Assembly (NCBI GenBank): GCA_015499995.1 | Contig: JADNRV010000446.1 | Location: 1 to 33,870 of the forward strand | DNA length: 33,870 nucleotides | Direction of reading: 5' to 3' | Source: Flammula alnicola | Taxonomy: Eukaryota; Basidiomycota; Agaricomycetes; Agaricales; Strophariaceae | Shown here: positions 1 to 9,309 of the stretch, piece after piece | Layout of the letters: the number at the start of each line of letters is the position of its first letter | How positions within the stretch are numbered: the stretch's first letter is position 1 | Made by a program: the position numbers and the translations under genes | Notes under the pieces: generated by a model | Seen by the model: only the letters and a program-made list of their open reading frames with translations | Database searches by the model: none | What the model was told of the DNA's origin: nothing

Positions 1-228
1 TTATCAGGCTTTGGGAACCGGGAAGAGTTTCGGATACTCCATTATCGTTTGAAGTCTATCCTCTGAATGTTAATCAAGGCCAACAAAGTAAACGTCTAAA
101 CTCACATCGAGATCCCATAGAGCTATCAAATTGGAAGAGCCAAACGCGATGAGAGAAGAAGGCGAGATGTCTGCAGCTTGATTGAAACGATTGGTGGCTG
201 CTGCGACATAGACAAGGCTGGTCGCCAT
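1..228 (-). CDS. ELP2: Elongator complex protein 2, 5' end only (partial)
   Basis: This is the first part of a minus-strand gene that runs off the left edge of the window. Exon 1 is 106-228 (41 codons from ATG at 228-226), an intron with GTGAGT donor spans 56-105, and exon 2 begins at 55. The N-terminus contains VAAATNRFNQAAD, then SLIAFGSSNLIALWDLD, and after the intron an ETLPGS stretch. This follows the start of Elp2, where an 'NR..A' motif precedes the first WD40 blade (LLAFG..., then a TLxGH-like turn). Elp2 is a double WD40-propeller subunit of Elongator, which modifies wobble uridines in tRNA. Identification rests on about 58 residues, so another WD40 protein remains possible. It is head to head with the phosphopantetheinyl transferase gene. 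Confidence 0.7.
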
Positions 229-419
229 TTGACGAACTATTTGGAGCAGAAATTGAGATCAGCTTTATTTCTCTTCTTGATCAAATACAGATATCTCTTT
301 TATGCAAGTAGCAAAAGACGAGACGCGCCGATTTGTCAGTGCACTCCGTGATCGAGCATTTGTTTGGCTTCATCTCCCGAACCACGCACGGATCGTAACC
401 AAGTTGTCGTTGCTCTTCC
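229..419. promoter_or_regulatory. Shared divergent promoter between ELP2 and PPT2
   Basis: Only 191 bp separate the two start codons, so both promoters and 5' leaders must lie here. No clear TATA box is visible on either side. The assignment is inferred from gene arrangement alone. Confidence 0.5.
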
Positions 420-891
420 ATGACAATCCTTGGAATAGGTGTTGACCTCGTCCATGTTCCTCGCATAGCTGCTCTGTTGAGTCGCAGGAGATCTGAAAAG
501 TTTGCCTCCAAGATACTTAGCCCAGAGGAATATTTACAATGGCTTCCCTCCGAACCATCTCATCAAATTCAATTTCTGGCAGTTAGGTGAGGTCAATCGA
601 CTTCGAATTCATCACGCTTTGGGCGGTTTTATTTACTATTTTTGTTGTTGTAGGTGGTGCGTAAAAGAAGCCGCGTATAAAGCCATGTACCCTACCGTCC
701 GCCCAACCTGGAAGGAAATTACATATAGAGGCCTTTCGTCCCTTGGACAGAAGCCGTGCCTTGTGTACCACCCTGTTCTATCTGAAAATCGTAGTAAGAT
801 TGGTCAGACACATGTATCCGTTAGCCATGACGGAGAATACGTGTTTTCCACCGTGTTTATTGAAGGTACAAAGATCCTGAATAGCCGTTGA
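420..891 (+). CDS. PPT2: Mitochondrial-type holo-[acyl-carrier-protein] synthase (4'-phosphopantetheinyl transferase)
   Basis: This enzyme transfers the 4'-phosphopantetheine arm of coenzyme A onto a serine of acyl carrier protein, in fungi the mitochondrial type II fatty acid synthase carrier. Exons are 420-586 and 654-891; the 67-nt intron (GTGAGG..TTGTAG) interrupts an arginine codon. The product is 134 residues, the size of AcpS-type enzymes. The N-terminal GIGVDLVHVPRI carries the metal-binding aspartate (about D8). The second hallmark, WCVKEAAYKA, starts just after the intron and holds the catalytic Glu-Lys pair. A C-terminal HVSVSHDGEYVFSTV matches the last conserved strand. The start was chosen because GIGVD lies at residues 5-9, as in the family. 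The stop lies 61 bp from the stop of the convergent downstream gene. Confidence 0.9.
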
Positions 892-952
892 TTTTAGTCT
901 GACATAGGATCGCAGAGCCTTCATAGATAATATATGTGCTCCATGGAATGGA

Positions 953-2085
953 TCAGAAAAAGTCGTCTTCGTCACTACCATATCCGTATTCATCTTCATC
1001 CGATTGGCCTCGCATCTCTTCGATTTTTTCTTCACGACCTCGAGCCTCCTCTTCAGGGTCCCTCTCTAGCTGGAATCCACACGCCTTGCGAGTCTCTCGA
1101 GCAACCCAGCGATCCGACAAGCCTTCTAACATGTACGGTCTGCGAGCGTCATCACGCCCATCATCAGTGCACGCTATCCTGTAGTCGATGCCCACGGCCC
1201 CTAGCAGAAGTCGAACAATGTTTACCAGTTCGCGTCGACGCCCATCCCTCGTTGCTTCGTCTGCATCGTCAGGCAGATCCTCGAGTGGACCGCAAAGGGC
1301 CTCGTAGACATCCAAGATATCGTCGTGGCCAAGCTTGAATTCAGAGCGCTCGACCCTCTTCCAGTGCCGGCCATATTCTCCCATATCGTCGAAGAAACCG
1401 TACGCAATTGGGCGCCAGCCGTCGGACGAATAGGCACTTTCGAAACTCCCTCTCTCGAATCTCGTAAGGCTGGCAGGGTGGTAATCAGAGACCCCGAGGC
1501 GTGTATAGATCTTGAAGCCAAGCTTGTAGTACCATTCAATAGAGTTCATTCGAGAGCGACAGTGGTAGTCGAAATGGACGTCAACGTATGTCGGCTTTGT
1601 CGGGGAATAGATCCGAGTCAAGGTTTTGACTGTACGAGGCTGAAACACGCGTGATAGATGAGTATATAAGTGTCAGATACAAATCCACTTGCCTCATCCT
1701 CTTCCTCAAATAAAGCGTCGCAAGAAAGCACCTTGTAACTGCTTTGCAACACTTCGTCTTCAAAGTCCATTTCATCCTCTAATCTTGCCATTACAGATTG
1801 TATGCCCTTCAACACAAATTTGTCGTCGTCGTCGCCGTAATGCCATTCATCACTATCTTCTTCATCCTCATCTTCTTCTTCTTCATCATCCTCATCTTCG
1901 TCTCCATCCCTCTCTCTGGGCTCTTTCAGACCTTTCATACCACGAAATCCACTCGCACCCTGACGATTCGCCGTATACAACTCCCAAGCACGTTCATTGG
2001 CAGGTTCGGGATCTTGGAGCGTGAAGAGGATTTTTGCTTTCTCGAAGGCAGGTCTAGCATGAGGGTCAGGTGCCTTCGAGGCCAT
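953..2085 (-). CDS. Acidic conserved-looking protein of unknown function
   Basis: I do not recognise this protein. The best model has exons 1681-2085 and 953-1639, joined over a 41-nt intron (GTATCT..TTTCAG), giving about 363 residues. Residues 1-60 include the block LFTLQDPEPANERAWELYTAN. An almost pure Asp/Glu tract follows at about residues 70-90. A charged C-terminal half contains WRPIAYGFFDDMGEYGRHWK and ends in an acidic DEDEYGYGSDEDDFF tail. A perfect intron (2105-2156, GTATGT..CTGTAG) lies just upstream of the ATG, so the 5' leader appears to be spliced. Without that splice an in-frame start near 2199 or 2220 would add an arginine-rich leader. A longer intron beginning near 1732 is an alternative. 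The first 13 codons and the leader intron recur inside the retroelement at 9196-9309. Confidence 0.65.
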
Positions 2086-2160
2086 TTCTTTGCAATTAGG
2101 AGAACTACAGGAAGAAAACGGGTCAAAGAAGAAACGTGGGCGGAAGTACAACATACTTAT
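2047..2160. repeat. Copy A of a 114-bp dispersed repeat (5' end of the acidic gene)
   Basis: This segment matches 9196-9309 in the same orientation, without gaps and with two substitutions (2111 G/A and 2119 C/T). Here it contains the splice-competent leader intron (2105-2156) and the first codons of the acidic gene. This copy is therefore probably the source and the other the derivative. Confidence 0.9.
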
Positions 2161-2231
2161 TCCGCGATGAGCAAGCGCGAGGAACGAGCGCAAGCTCATT
2201 ATCGGATAAGATAACGTCAAGGCGTCAGAAT

Positions 2232-2968
2232 CAAGGGGGTACCGAAACCTTAGATATTACCTTACGTCGACAAAATATTTAAGGACCTGGCAGATGACCC
2301 ACCCTCCATCGTAAGCATTACATAACGATCAATATATCCTAATATAGTATATACGATCAATTTGTCATCTGGCGCATGCCTTGGCCGCACACCCCGCACT
2401 ATTGGAAATGCATGTTTCACGCATCCAGCCCCTTGGCGCAATGTCCAAACCAACACAGTCGAGATGATACTATCCATAGTTAATAAGAAATGTCATGAAA
2501 AAAATTAATAAACAGTACATACCCATTTTGTAACACACTTTGTGTTTTTACATTGAACTGTTCCTTCATCAGGATATACCTCTGTGTATGCAGTGCTTAA
2601 ATCACTCCATAACACTCTATCCAGCACCCAGGATTTTATTTGTCTGGGAGATAGCCTTGTAAATCGATAGGCGCCCTCAAACATAAAGCTTGGCAGAAAG
2701 CCGTATGAGATTGATGCGTGATTGGGGTCATGTGACATTCCCTTTCCGGCATCATTGACTTATAATGTGGTCCCTTTGACAGTTCAAGGTGTTTGAAGGT
2801 TGCTAGACACCTCTATTGGTCAATGTAAGATGTAAAATATGCTATAATGTGCCTAAAATAGCGGTATATGGTTAAATATTAAGTACACCTTACAAAAAAT
2901 TTAGCGGCCTGGCGGCTGACCCTCCCTACCTACGTCAGGCCCGGCATTGTAATCCCGGTACCCCCTTG
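2232..2968. mobile_element. hAT-like MITE (737 bp) with 8-bp target site duplication
   Basis: The element has perfect 13-bp terminal inverted repeats, CAAGGGGGTACCG at 2232-2244 and its reverse complement at 2956-2968. It is flanked by a perfect 8-bp duplication, GTCAGAAT, at 2224-2231 and 2969-2976. An 8-bp duplication with ends starting CAAGG is characteristic of the hAT superfamily. A subterminal block is present near both ends in the same orientation (2270-2305 and 2892-2930, sharing CCTGGCRGMTGACC), as expected for transposase-binding repeats. No transposase is encoded. Two short minus-strand ORFs (2262-2477 and 2505-2738) look like remnants. The element lies about 145 bp upstream of the acidic gene start. 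Confidence 0.85.
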
Positions 2969-2976
2969 GTCAGAAT

Positions 2977-4436
2977 CAGAAGTGCCGTTGAGAGACCCGC
3001 TACGCGCTCAGCGACCTAAACCACACACACAACTGCGGAGCGAGATCCTAACTAGGTCGAGCGACGCTCTACTAGCTTCAGAAATATGTAGTGTGCTGTA
3101 CTCCACGGTGTTTGTTTTGTTTAGCTAGCTGACTTGTAGACAGCGCCTTGCGGTTCGTTTAAAGTGGGTATGAGGGATTATTCAAATACACGTTTTATTG
3201 TAGTTTCAAGCCTCGTTTTATCACAGGGATGAACGGTTTTATTGATTTTATGGTTTTTATTTGAGAGGAACTCTCTAGGACGCTGCTAGCTCGAATTTCG
3301 ATGCCACTAGCTGCTCTGAAGCTTTGGGAACTGGTCTGAAACTAAGGCCGCACTGTGCGCTACCTTCTGAACGAGCTGCTAGCCCACTGTGGACTCTGTT
3401 TCGGACTCTCTAGGCGCTCTCTTGGCCTCTAAGCGCACTCTGGCTTCTAAATTCTTGGACCTTGTCCTCAAGAACTTTTCTCTTTATTTAACTAAGCCTT
3501 CTCTGGCTTCAAACGAACTCTATGAAGTCAAACTGATCCTTTATTCGTCTTCTTTCTTACTAGACACTGCGTCTTAGCTTGAAATAAAACAGGGAAGAGA
3601 TTGCTTAAGGTAACTAGCTACATAGGTACATCTTTTATACTACAGCTATGTGTGGTTCTAGTATGCGAATAAAATAGTGTAAAACATTCTTATCTCGTGT
3701 AAATAATGCCTGCAGGCAATGGGTATAGGGTTGGGTATTCCAGGTGACCAGATAGAGGTCAAGGGATTTGGAAATTCATCCCATTTTAGCGCGCTAGGAC
3801 GCTCCTGACTTCCGCGTACCATGCGCATCATGCGTGCGTCTCGGCTAGCAGTGCCGCTTTATTCCAGATCTGCGGCCATCATTGATGCCGGTTCCTTCTT
3901 TCCTTTCTCGTCCTATTACCACTTTTGGTACTCCCGCGGGTAGAGGGTAGAGCGTGCGTCTAACGCGTCCGCGTCCCGTGCGTTTCTCCGTAAGTCACAA
4001 GATACGCTCGCTAGTAGTCGACGCACTCGCGTCTAACTTTCACTAGCTGTGTCTCGCGCTCCTAGTTGTAGTATTTTGTAGCTAGCTATTCAGCAATACA
4101 TTGATTATACTGAATTCGCCGCGCACTATTTCCAAAGCATCCAGAAGTCTTTTAATTTATTCCCCATGGTGCGTTTATGCCTCGCTAGTCGTTTATGACT
4201 TATGCGTTCTATGTTTCACTGTTTTTCTAACTTTTAACTGTCTCCCGGCTTATCATACGGACTCAGCTAGCTCTGAACCGCGTCTGATTACCATTGTCAC
4301 AGGTTATATGACAGCTAGTAGTCGCATAGCTAGGCTTCAGACTACTAACTTGGGTGCGTTATAGTCTCTTTGTCTCGGTATTATTCCATAGGTAAAAGAT
4401 GATATATTGCAAAATTCATGCGTGGCCGGTTTGCGG
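2977..4436. other. CTAG-rich stretch with no convincing gene
   Basis: No coding exon can be supported here. From about 3050 to 4335 the tetranucleotide CTAG occurs 21 times by hand count, often as GCTAGC or GCTAGT, against roughly five expected by chance. A longer unit, CTAGGACGCT, occurs near 3275 and 3795, and a related CTCTAGGCGCT near 3406. Such dense short palindromes resemble transposon subterminal repeats, but terminal repeats were not found. Confidence 0.55.
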
Positions 4437-4494
4437 CCCTATCACCGTTTGTACCTAAGATGTACAAACAACTATTTAAGAGCGTGCGATAGGG
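4437..4494. repeat. Nested inverted repeat / hairpin
   Basis: An 8-bp perfect stem GTTTGTAC (4447-4454) and GTACAAAC (4462-4469) with a 7-nt loop lies inside an outer 7-bp inverted repeat CCCTATC (4437-4443) and GATAGGG (4488-4494). It sits about 150 bp upstream of the 4646 ORF and could be a transposon end or regulatory hairpin. Confidence 0.5.
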
Positions 4495-4645
4495 AGCGCC
4501 TCTTCCCATCGCCCGGGATCTGATTCTGACGCGGGAAAACTCATTTCTCACTCCACTGAATTTTTTCGACTTCGAACACTCGAAAACCCATTCTTACCAC
4601 CATTTCAAACCTTATCCCCCCTTTTCCCGCAATTCTCCCGACAGA

Positions 4646-5089
4646 ATGGCTCTGGTTGGCGATAATGGCAACATTGGTGCACCTATTATTGGCGCACCTG
4701 CCCAGCAAGCACCCGCCCGCGCTCCACGCACCCACACCTCTCCGATTATCATACAGATGCTGAAATCTCTTTCTTTCACTAATATACTACAGAAGAATAA
4801 GAAGATTGAGGCTGAGAACGAGGCCAGAAGCCTCAAAACTTTTAATCACACTTTAGATCCAGTCGCGCACCCTGACACTGGATCCGAGACGGCGTCTCTT
4901 ATCACTATCGACCCTGACGATCTAAATCGTCTAAAGGTTCCTTCCTTTTTTCTCACTGTCCGCGATCATATTTATGCTAGCTTGGCGAAATGGATCGTGG
5001 ATGAAGAGCTGAAAGAAAAAGAAGATAAGTACCGTTGCCGAGAAGGACATGGTCTGCATTTGGATATTGATCCGCTGTTTGACACCTAG
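4646..5089 (+). CDS. 147-residue ORF, possibly transposon-derived
   Basis: I do not recognise this ORF with certainty. It encodes an Ala/Pro-rich N-terminus (GAPIIGAPAQQAPARAP) and a middle section ending ITIDPDDLNRLKVPSFFLTV. A charged stretch EELKEKEDKYRCREGHG follows. The 'xRLKVPxFFL' block loosely resembles Gag-like leader proteins of agaricomycete retroelements, and the ORF lies in repeat-rich DNA. The upstream sequence (4550-4645) is pyrimidine-rich, as in a fungal 5' leader. It may be the truncated start of an element, unrelated to the one at 6073, or a small host gene. Confidence 0.4.
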   Translation: MALVGDNGNIGAPIIGAPAQQAPARAPRTHTSPIIIQMLKSLSFTNILQKNKKIEAENEARSLKTFNHTLDPVAHPDTGSETASLITIDPDDLNRLKVPSFFLTVRDHIYASLAKWIVDEELKEKEDKYRCREGHGLHLDIDPLFDT

Positions 5090-6072
5090 GCTTGGGGTCC
5101 TGGAACCCTTGCAGCTTACAGTTGTCACGTCTTGAGGCTACTTACTGCCAGTGCATCGGTCATATTTGCTTGGATATATGTTTTTTATATATGTTTTCCG
5201 TTGTCATTATTAAAATATCATACTTTGACATTTCCCCATGCCGATGCTGAATTGATACCATGACCCTAATTCTTAAGCAATTCTGAAGGCAATTCTGAAG
5301 GTCAAGGATTATTGGACTGGGGAGTAGCGACACCATGCCGAACCCTCGAGCCCAGATCCACCGATCGCGGCCGTCATTTACGGGAGATGGCATGTCAACG
5401 GCACAGGCTTTTCCCATCAAATTTGAATCAACTCCGCTGCAGGCGCCGTTGCGACCGCGATATCCACCCAACTTTGCGACTCTCATTTTGAAGTCAAAAC
5501 AACAGTTTTTTAAGGTTTGAGACTGCATGTATGTAGCAATATGTCTATAAATTCATTTTGGAACAGGAATTTTATTCAAGGTTCAGCCCACAAAAGTTGT
5601 GGGCTAAACAGTCTGCAGTGCATCAGGCTCCGAGTCTTTGGCTAATTCCTTTGCACCTCGTCATGGGCAGGCCATATGAATTTAAAGGGCAGGCAGAAAA
5701 AATCAAAACTGACTTGCTTGCACATATTATGATTCAAATCTATCTATTCTTCATACACAGCTCAAACCACAGAGAAAAAAGCGACAACATGAGGGTCATT
5801 ATGAGACTCAAACCATGTTAACCAGAATCATGTTAACCAGAATCATGGATAACATCTCAAAGAAAGACATCTGTATTGTGCAATAGAATGGTGGACAATG
5901 TTCCGACATAACTTGCAAGATAACTTGACGCGCCTACTGCATAGTGTAATGCTGGAGATACTTACATTAAAAATATTGGATGTCACAGTGTAACAGGACA
6001 CAAGCAATATAACGAGGACCCCAGCCGACAAGAAAGGAAAAGAAGTCGAAGGTTCATGGTCGAAGTTAGACC
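5090..6072. other. Non-coding, between the 4646 ORF and the retroelement
   Basis: No gene is supported. Two perfect tandem micro-duplications are present: a 12-bp unit CAATTCTGAAGG twice at 5278-5301 and a 15-bp unit ATGTTAACCAGAATC twice at 5815-5844. The left end of the retroelement must lie somewhere here but no terminal repeat was recognised. Confidence 0.5.
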
Positions 6073-7170
6073 ATGTCCTTCTCGGCAACGGTAGATAAGT
6101 CTAAACGAAAGGCGGAAGACAAACTGTCAGCGGAAGAACTCAGGATATCTAAGAGAAGGTGTATGGACAGCTCCCTTCAAGTCCGCAGAACTCCAGGCGC
6201 TGCCACACCCATCCAATTTCCGCAGAGTCTTTTTGACACCGAAGGCTGTGTGTCTGTCCCTCTCCCTTTTTTCCTAAACAAGAACTTGCGTGTGATAATT
6301 GACGAGGCCGCGACATTGCCGACCATGAAATCTAACCCGTTGCCAGGCAAGACAAAAGGGATCTCGATCCTCGACATCGGAAAACTCTCGGATCGTTTCG
6401 GCAAGGAGCTCACCCTTACTTTTAGCCAGTGGTCGGAGGCCGCCGAAAACATGTTTGATTTTCAGCAGCAGCGCGACAAGAAAGGAGAGGATGGCCAACA
6501 CTCAGCATGGTATAATGACCATTTCAATTTTTTCAATGGTCAGCGCAAGAAGAACGAATTATACGACGCCTGGAAAAGCGTCGAGCTCGAATTCCGTCAA
6601 GAGCACCGCAGTGTTTATGACGAATTCGAACTCAAAGATTATGTGGACGCTTTTAAAGCTTGCGAGGGCGCCGCCAAGCTCAAAGCCGAGATGCAGGATC
6701 TCTTCATGTCACAAGGGAATAAGTTCTCATCAGGTAGCAGCCGTGAGAGTGGTAACTACCCCAACAACAAGAACTCCCCTGGCAAATTCCCTTTTCGTCG
6801 CACCTCTGACCGCTCCAACCTACAGTCACCCCAGTCCTTTCCCTCAGGCAGTGGGAGGTCACCCTCCTCCACCTCCAATTGCCTCATATGCTCGGAGAGA
6901 GGACATAATTCGTTCCAACACCTCGACGCGGTCACCCCAGTCAAATTCCTCGACGGCAAGGCGACATGGGCGAAGTGTTCCAGCCGCGGCCTCGTCACGC
7001 CGGACAATCGACAACTCTGCGTTAACTGGAACGTTCGAGGCGAGCGCGCCCTCTCACAGTGCTCTCAACAACACAGCAAAGACGACCGCGCCCATCTGTG
7101 CTCATTCTGCGGCAGCAAGGCCACAACGCCTTCTCCTGGACCTGCCGCGCCAACCCTTCCAACGCTTGAC
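6073..7170 (+). pseudogene. Gag-like nucleocapsid protein of the retroelement, frameshifted near its end
   Basis: The ORF starts at ATG 6073 with a basic leader (KSKRKAEDKLSAEE). A globular Gag-like region follows (PLPFFLNKNLRVIIDEAATL, then LTFSQWSEAAENMF), then a Ser-rich linker. Two zinc-binding segments come last: CLICSERGHNSFQH, and one starting HLCSFCGSKA. In the second, the frame is lost at about 7119-7122. One extra base there would give a knuckle of form CSFCGSKAHNAFSWTC followed by a stop within eight codons. As it stands the Gag frame runs directly into the polymerase frame. A one-base deletion through decay, a sequencing error, or a natural Gag-Pol overlap could each explain this. 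Gag coats the element RNA. Confidence 0.65.
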
Positions 7171-9195
7171 GATTTTCTTACTGTAGCGCGCCCTCCTTCC
7201 CTTTCTTACGTAGATTTTTCATCTTCCATCATTCCGCGCCCCCCTGTTAGTTACTCGTCGCCTGAACATTCCTCCATTTTCGATAGAATTACCCATCCTT
7301 ACAATTCCGATGCATTCGAATTTTTATTAGATAAACATAACCTTTCTCATTCTTACCCATTTTTGATACGAAATCTACGTCTAGGCTTTCCCCTCGGGCA
7401 CATGCCCATCCTCTCCCAAACCGTCATAATACCGAACAACCCTTCAACGTTACAGCACATGGACGCCATCAAAGAATATCTGCGTGCGGAAGTGTTGGCA
7501 CACAGGATGTCAGGCCCGTTCTCACGCGAGGAGACAGAGCTCATCCTGCGAGGCCCCTTCCAGTCTTCCCCTCTCATCATTTCCGTGCAACCGCAACAAC
7601 CTGGCACCCCCGACAAAATCCGGATCTGCCGACACCTCTCCAAGGCGTCCAAACTATCCGCCTCAGTGAACTCCCATATCCGGAAAGACGACTTTCCAAC
7701 GAGATTCGACACCGCCTCCAAAGTGGCAGAAATCGTGAGTCTCTTCTATCCGTTCTCTCAAAATTCCCCCCCACTTTCTCTCTATTTATTATGCAGTCCC
7801 TTTGCGCTTCGTGCGTGGGACTGCTTTCTCATACCGTCTCCCTACCTTCGGATATTTGCATTCTGCATGCGTTATCCAGGACATCGCGTCCTTGCTGCTC
7901 ATCCCATGTGGAGGTTGACACAGTTGGTGTACCCCGGGCATTGCCCCTGTCGCTCGCGCGTCCCGCGCAGAGGTTGATACAGTTGTATACCTCCGGGCGC
8001 CGCCCTTACTCTTCATACATCTCTGGCTATCTGATTGCCATCTCATACTCATACCAATACTCTACAGATTGCTCTGGCCCCCCCAGGGACTCAGGCATGC
8101 ACTTTGGACATCGAAAAGTTCCACCGGACATGTCCAGTCCTACCCTCTCACAAGCCATGGCTCATCGTCCAAGGACAGCCGGGTCAATTCTTCATCGAAC
8201 ACGACCATCCCTTTGGCGCCGCATGCGCGAGCAGCAACTCAGGCATGATCGCAAATGCCGTAGTCGACATATGGGAAGGCGAAGGTGTGCGGCCGGTCCC
8301 GAAATATGAGGATGATTTGAAGGCATTTCGGTTTCCGTCACCTACTGGCCTCTTCGTCGAGGGAGAATACTGCTACGACTACGACCGTGAAGAGATGCTG
8401 CACCGCATTGCACCTCTCAACGTCCCATGGCACGAAGAGAAAGGCGACGCCCACTTTACGTTCGAAACCACATTTATTGGTTTCCTGTGGAACATACCCC
8501 GGAAGCTCGTTAGCCTTCCCGAAGCGAAGTGCTTGAAGTTTCGTGAACATGTTCGGCGTTTCCTAGACCAGTTCGACGGCCATCCCTGCCAACTGCTGGA
8601 CGTCGAAAAAATCCACGGCTCCCTCTGTCATGTCGCCTTCGTTTACAACGACGGTCGCTCGCGTCTTCCCTCATTATCCAACTTCACCTCCTCCTTCCAT
8701 AACGACGAATATAGGACGCACTACGCGCCGCGCTATGCGCCGCGCTATGCGCCGCGCTCGATGCTTACCGACCTTCGCTGGTGGCTCGACAGGCTGTCTG
8801 TGCCAGACGTGACACGGCTCCTTCGTCCTCGTGGCCCACTCCAGGACCTCGGCCTCTTCGTTGATGCATCCACCTCGTGGGGCATCGGAGTTATCATCGG
8901 CGATGAGTGGGCAGCGTTCCGCCTGTCGCCGTCATGGAAAGTCGAGGGCCGCGACATCTGCTGGCTGGAGACAGTGGCGGTGGAGCTCCTGGCCTATTTC
9001 CTAGAGGAAAAGGGCATCCGTGATGCCCACTTACTTATCCATTCAGACAACCAAGGGACTATCGGCGCTCTCGACAAGGGCCGCAGCGCCAATATCCACA
9101 TCAACCTCGCCGTTCGTCGTACACACCTCGTCTTCACAGACCTCTTTATCACACCCAACACTCACTACATCGAGTCTCATGCGAACCCAGCCGAC
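7171..9195 (+). pseudogene. Reverse transcriptase / RNase H of the DIRS-like element, intron-bearing and truncated
   Basis: The polymerase copies element RNA into DNA. Fingers-type sequence (GPFQSSPLIISVQPQQPG, then SVNSHIRKDDFPTRFD) precedes a predicted 333-nt intron at 7735-8067 (GTGAGT..CTACAG, phase 0). Right after it comes motif A, CTLDIEKFH, with the first catalytic Asp, and at about 8310 the catalytic YEDD box. RNase H shows its acidic residues in order: LFVDAS, WLETVAVELL, IHSDNQG and ESHANPADG. All key residues survive, so the copy is not ancient. An in-frame 12-bp repeat (8722-8757, Tyr-Ala-Pro-Arg three times) lies between RT and RNase H. After 9195 the frame enters copied host-gene sequence and ends at a stop at 9322-9324. 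Confidence 0.75.
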
Positions 9196-9309
9196 GGCAG
9201 GTCTAGCATGAGGGTCAGGTGCCTTCGAGGCCATTTCTTTGCAATTAGGAGAACTACAGAAAGAAAATGGGTCAAAGAAGAAACGTGGGCGGAAGTACAA
9301 CATACTTAT
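9196..9309. repeat. Copy B of the 114-bp repeat: host gene fragment fused to the retroelement
   Basis: This copy is 112/114 identical to 2047-2160 and includes the unspliced leader intron of the acidic gene. Both differences fall inside that intron. Read in the element's frame it is plus strand, antisense to the gene it came from. The left junction is at the end of RNase H and the right junction abuts the Helitron-like unit. Confidence 0.9.

Larger units (their letters stand above)
6073..9195 (+). mobile_element. DIRS-like retroelement, 3' truncated (Gag, RT, RNase H)
   Basis: The element reads Gag-like protein, reverse transcriptase, RNase H, in the order and style of tyrosine-recombinase (DIRS/Ngaro) elements common in agaricomycetes. 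No integrase core, aspartic protease or LTR is visible. The coding sequence stops abruptly at about 9195, just after the last RNase H motif (ESHANPADG). A recombinase would be expected next, but a 114-bp host gene fragment follows instead. Both outer ends are therefore undefined and the element cannot be autonomous as it stands. The class call rests on remembered family sequences, not on a recombinase domain. Confidence 0.7.

Noticed and set aside
934..1654. Plus-strand open frames opposite the acidic gene
   Set aside because: They are complements of the Asp/Glu-rich coding sequence (producing His/Pro/Ser-rich readings) and lack splice support.
1640..1688. Alternative 49-nt intron with a GTGGAT donor in the acidic gene
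   Set aside because: It shifts the frame and runs into a stop within about 20 codons, whereas the 41-nt version keeps the long downstream frame open.
5278..5844. Perfect 12-bp and 15-bp tandem duplications
   Set aside because: They are simple slippage duplications with only two copies each and no sign of function; recorded in the spacer annotation only.
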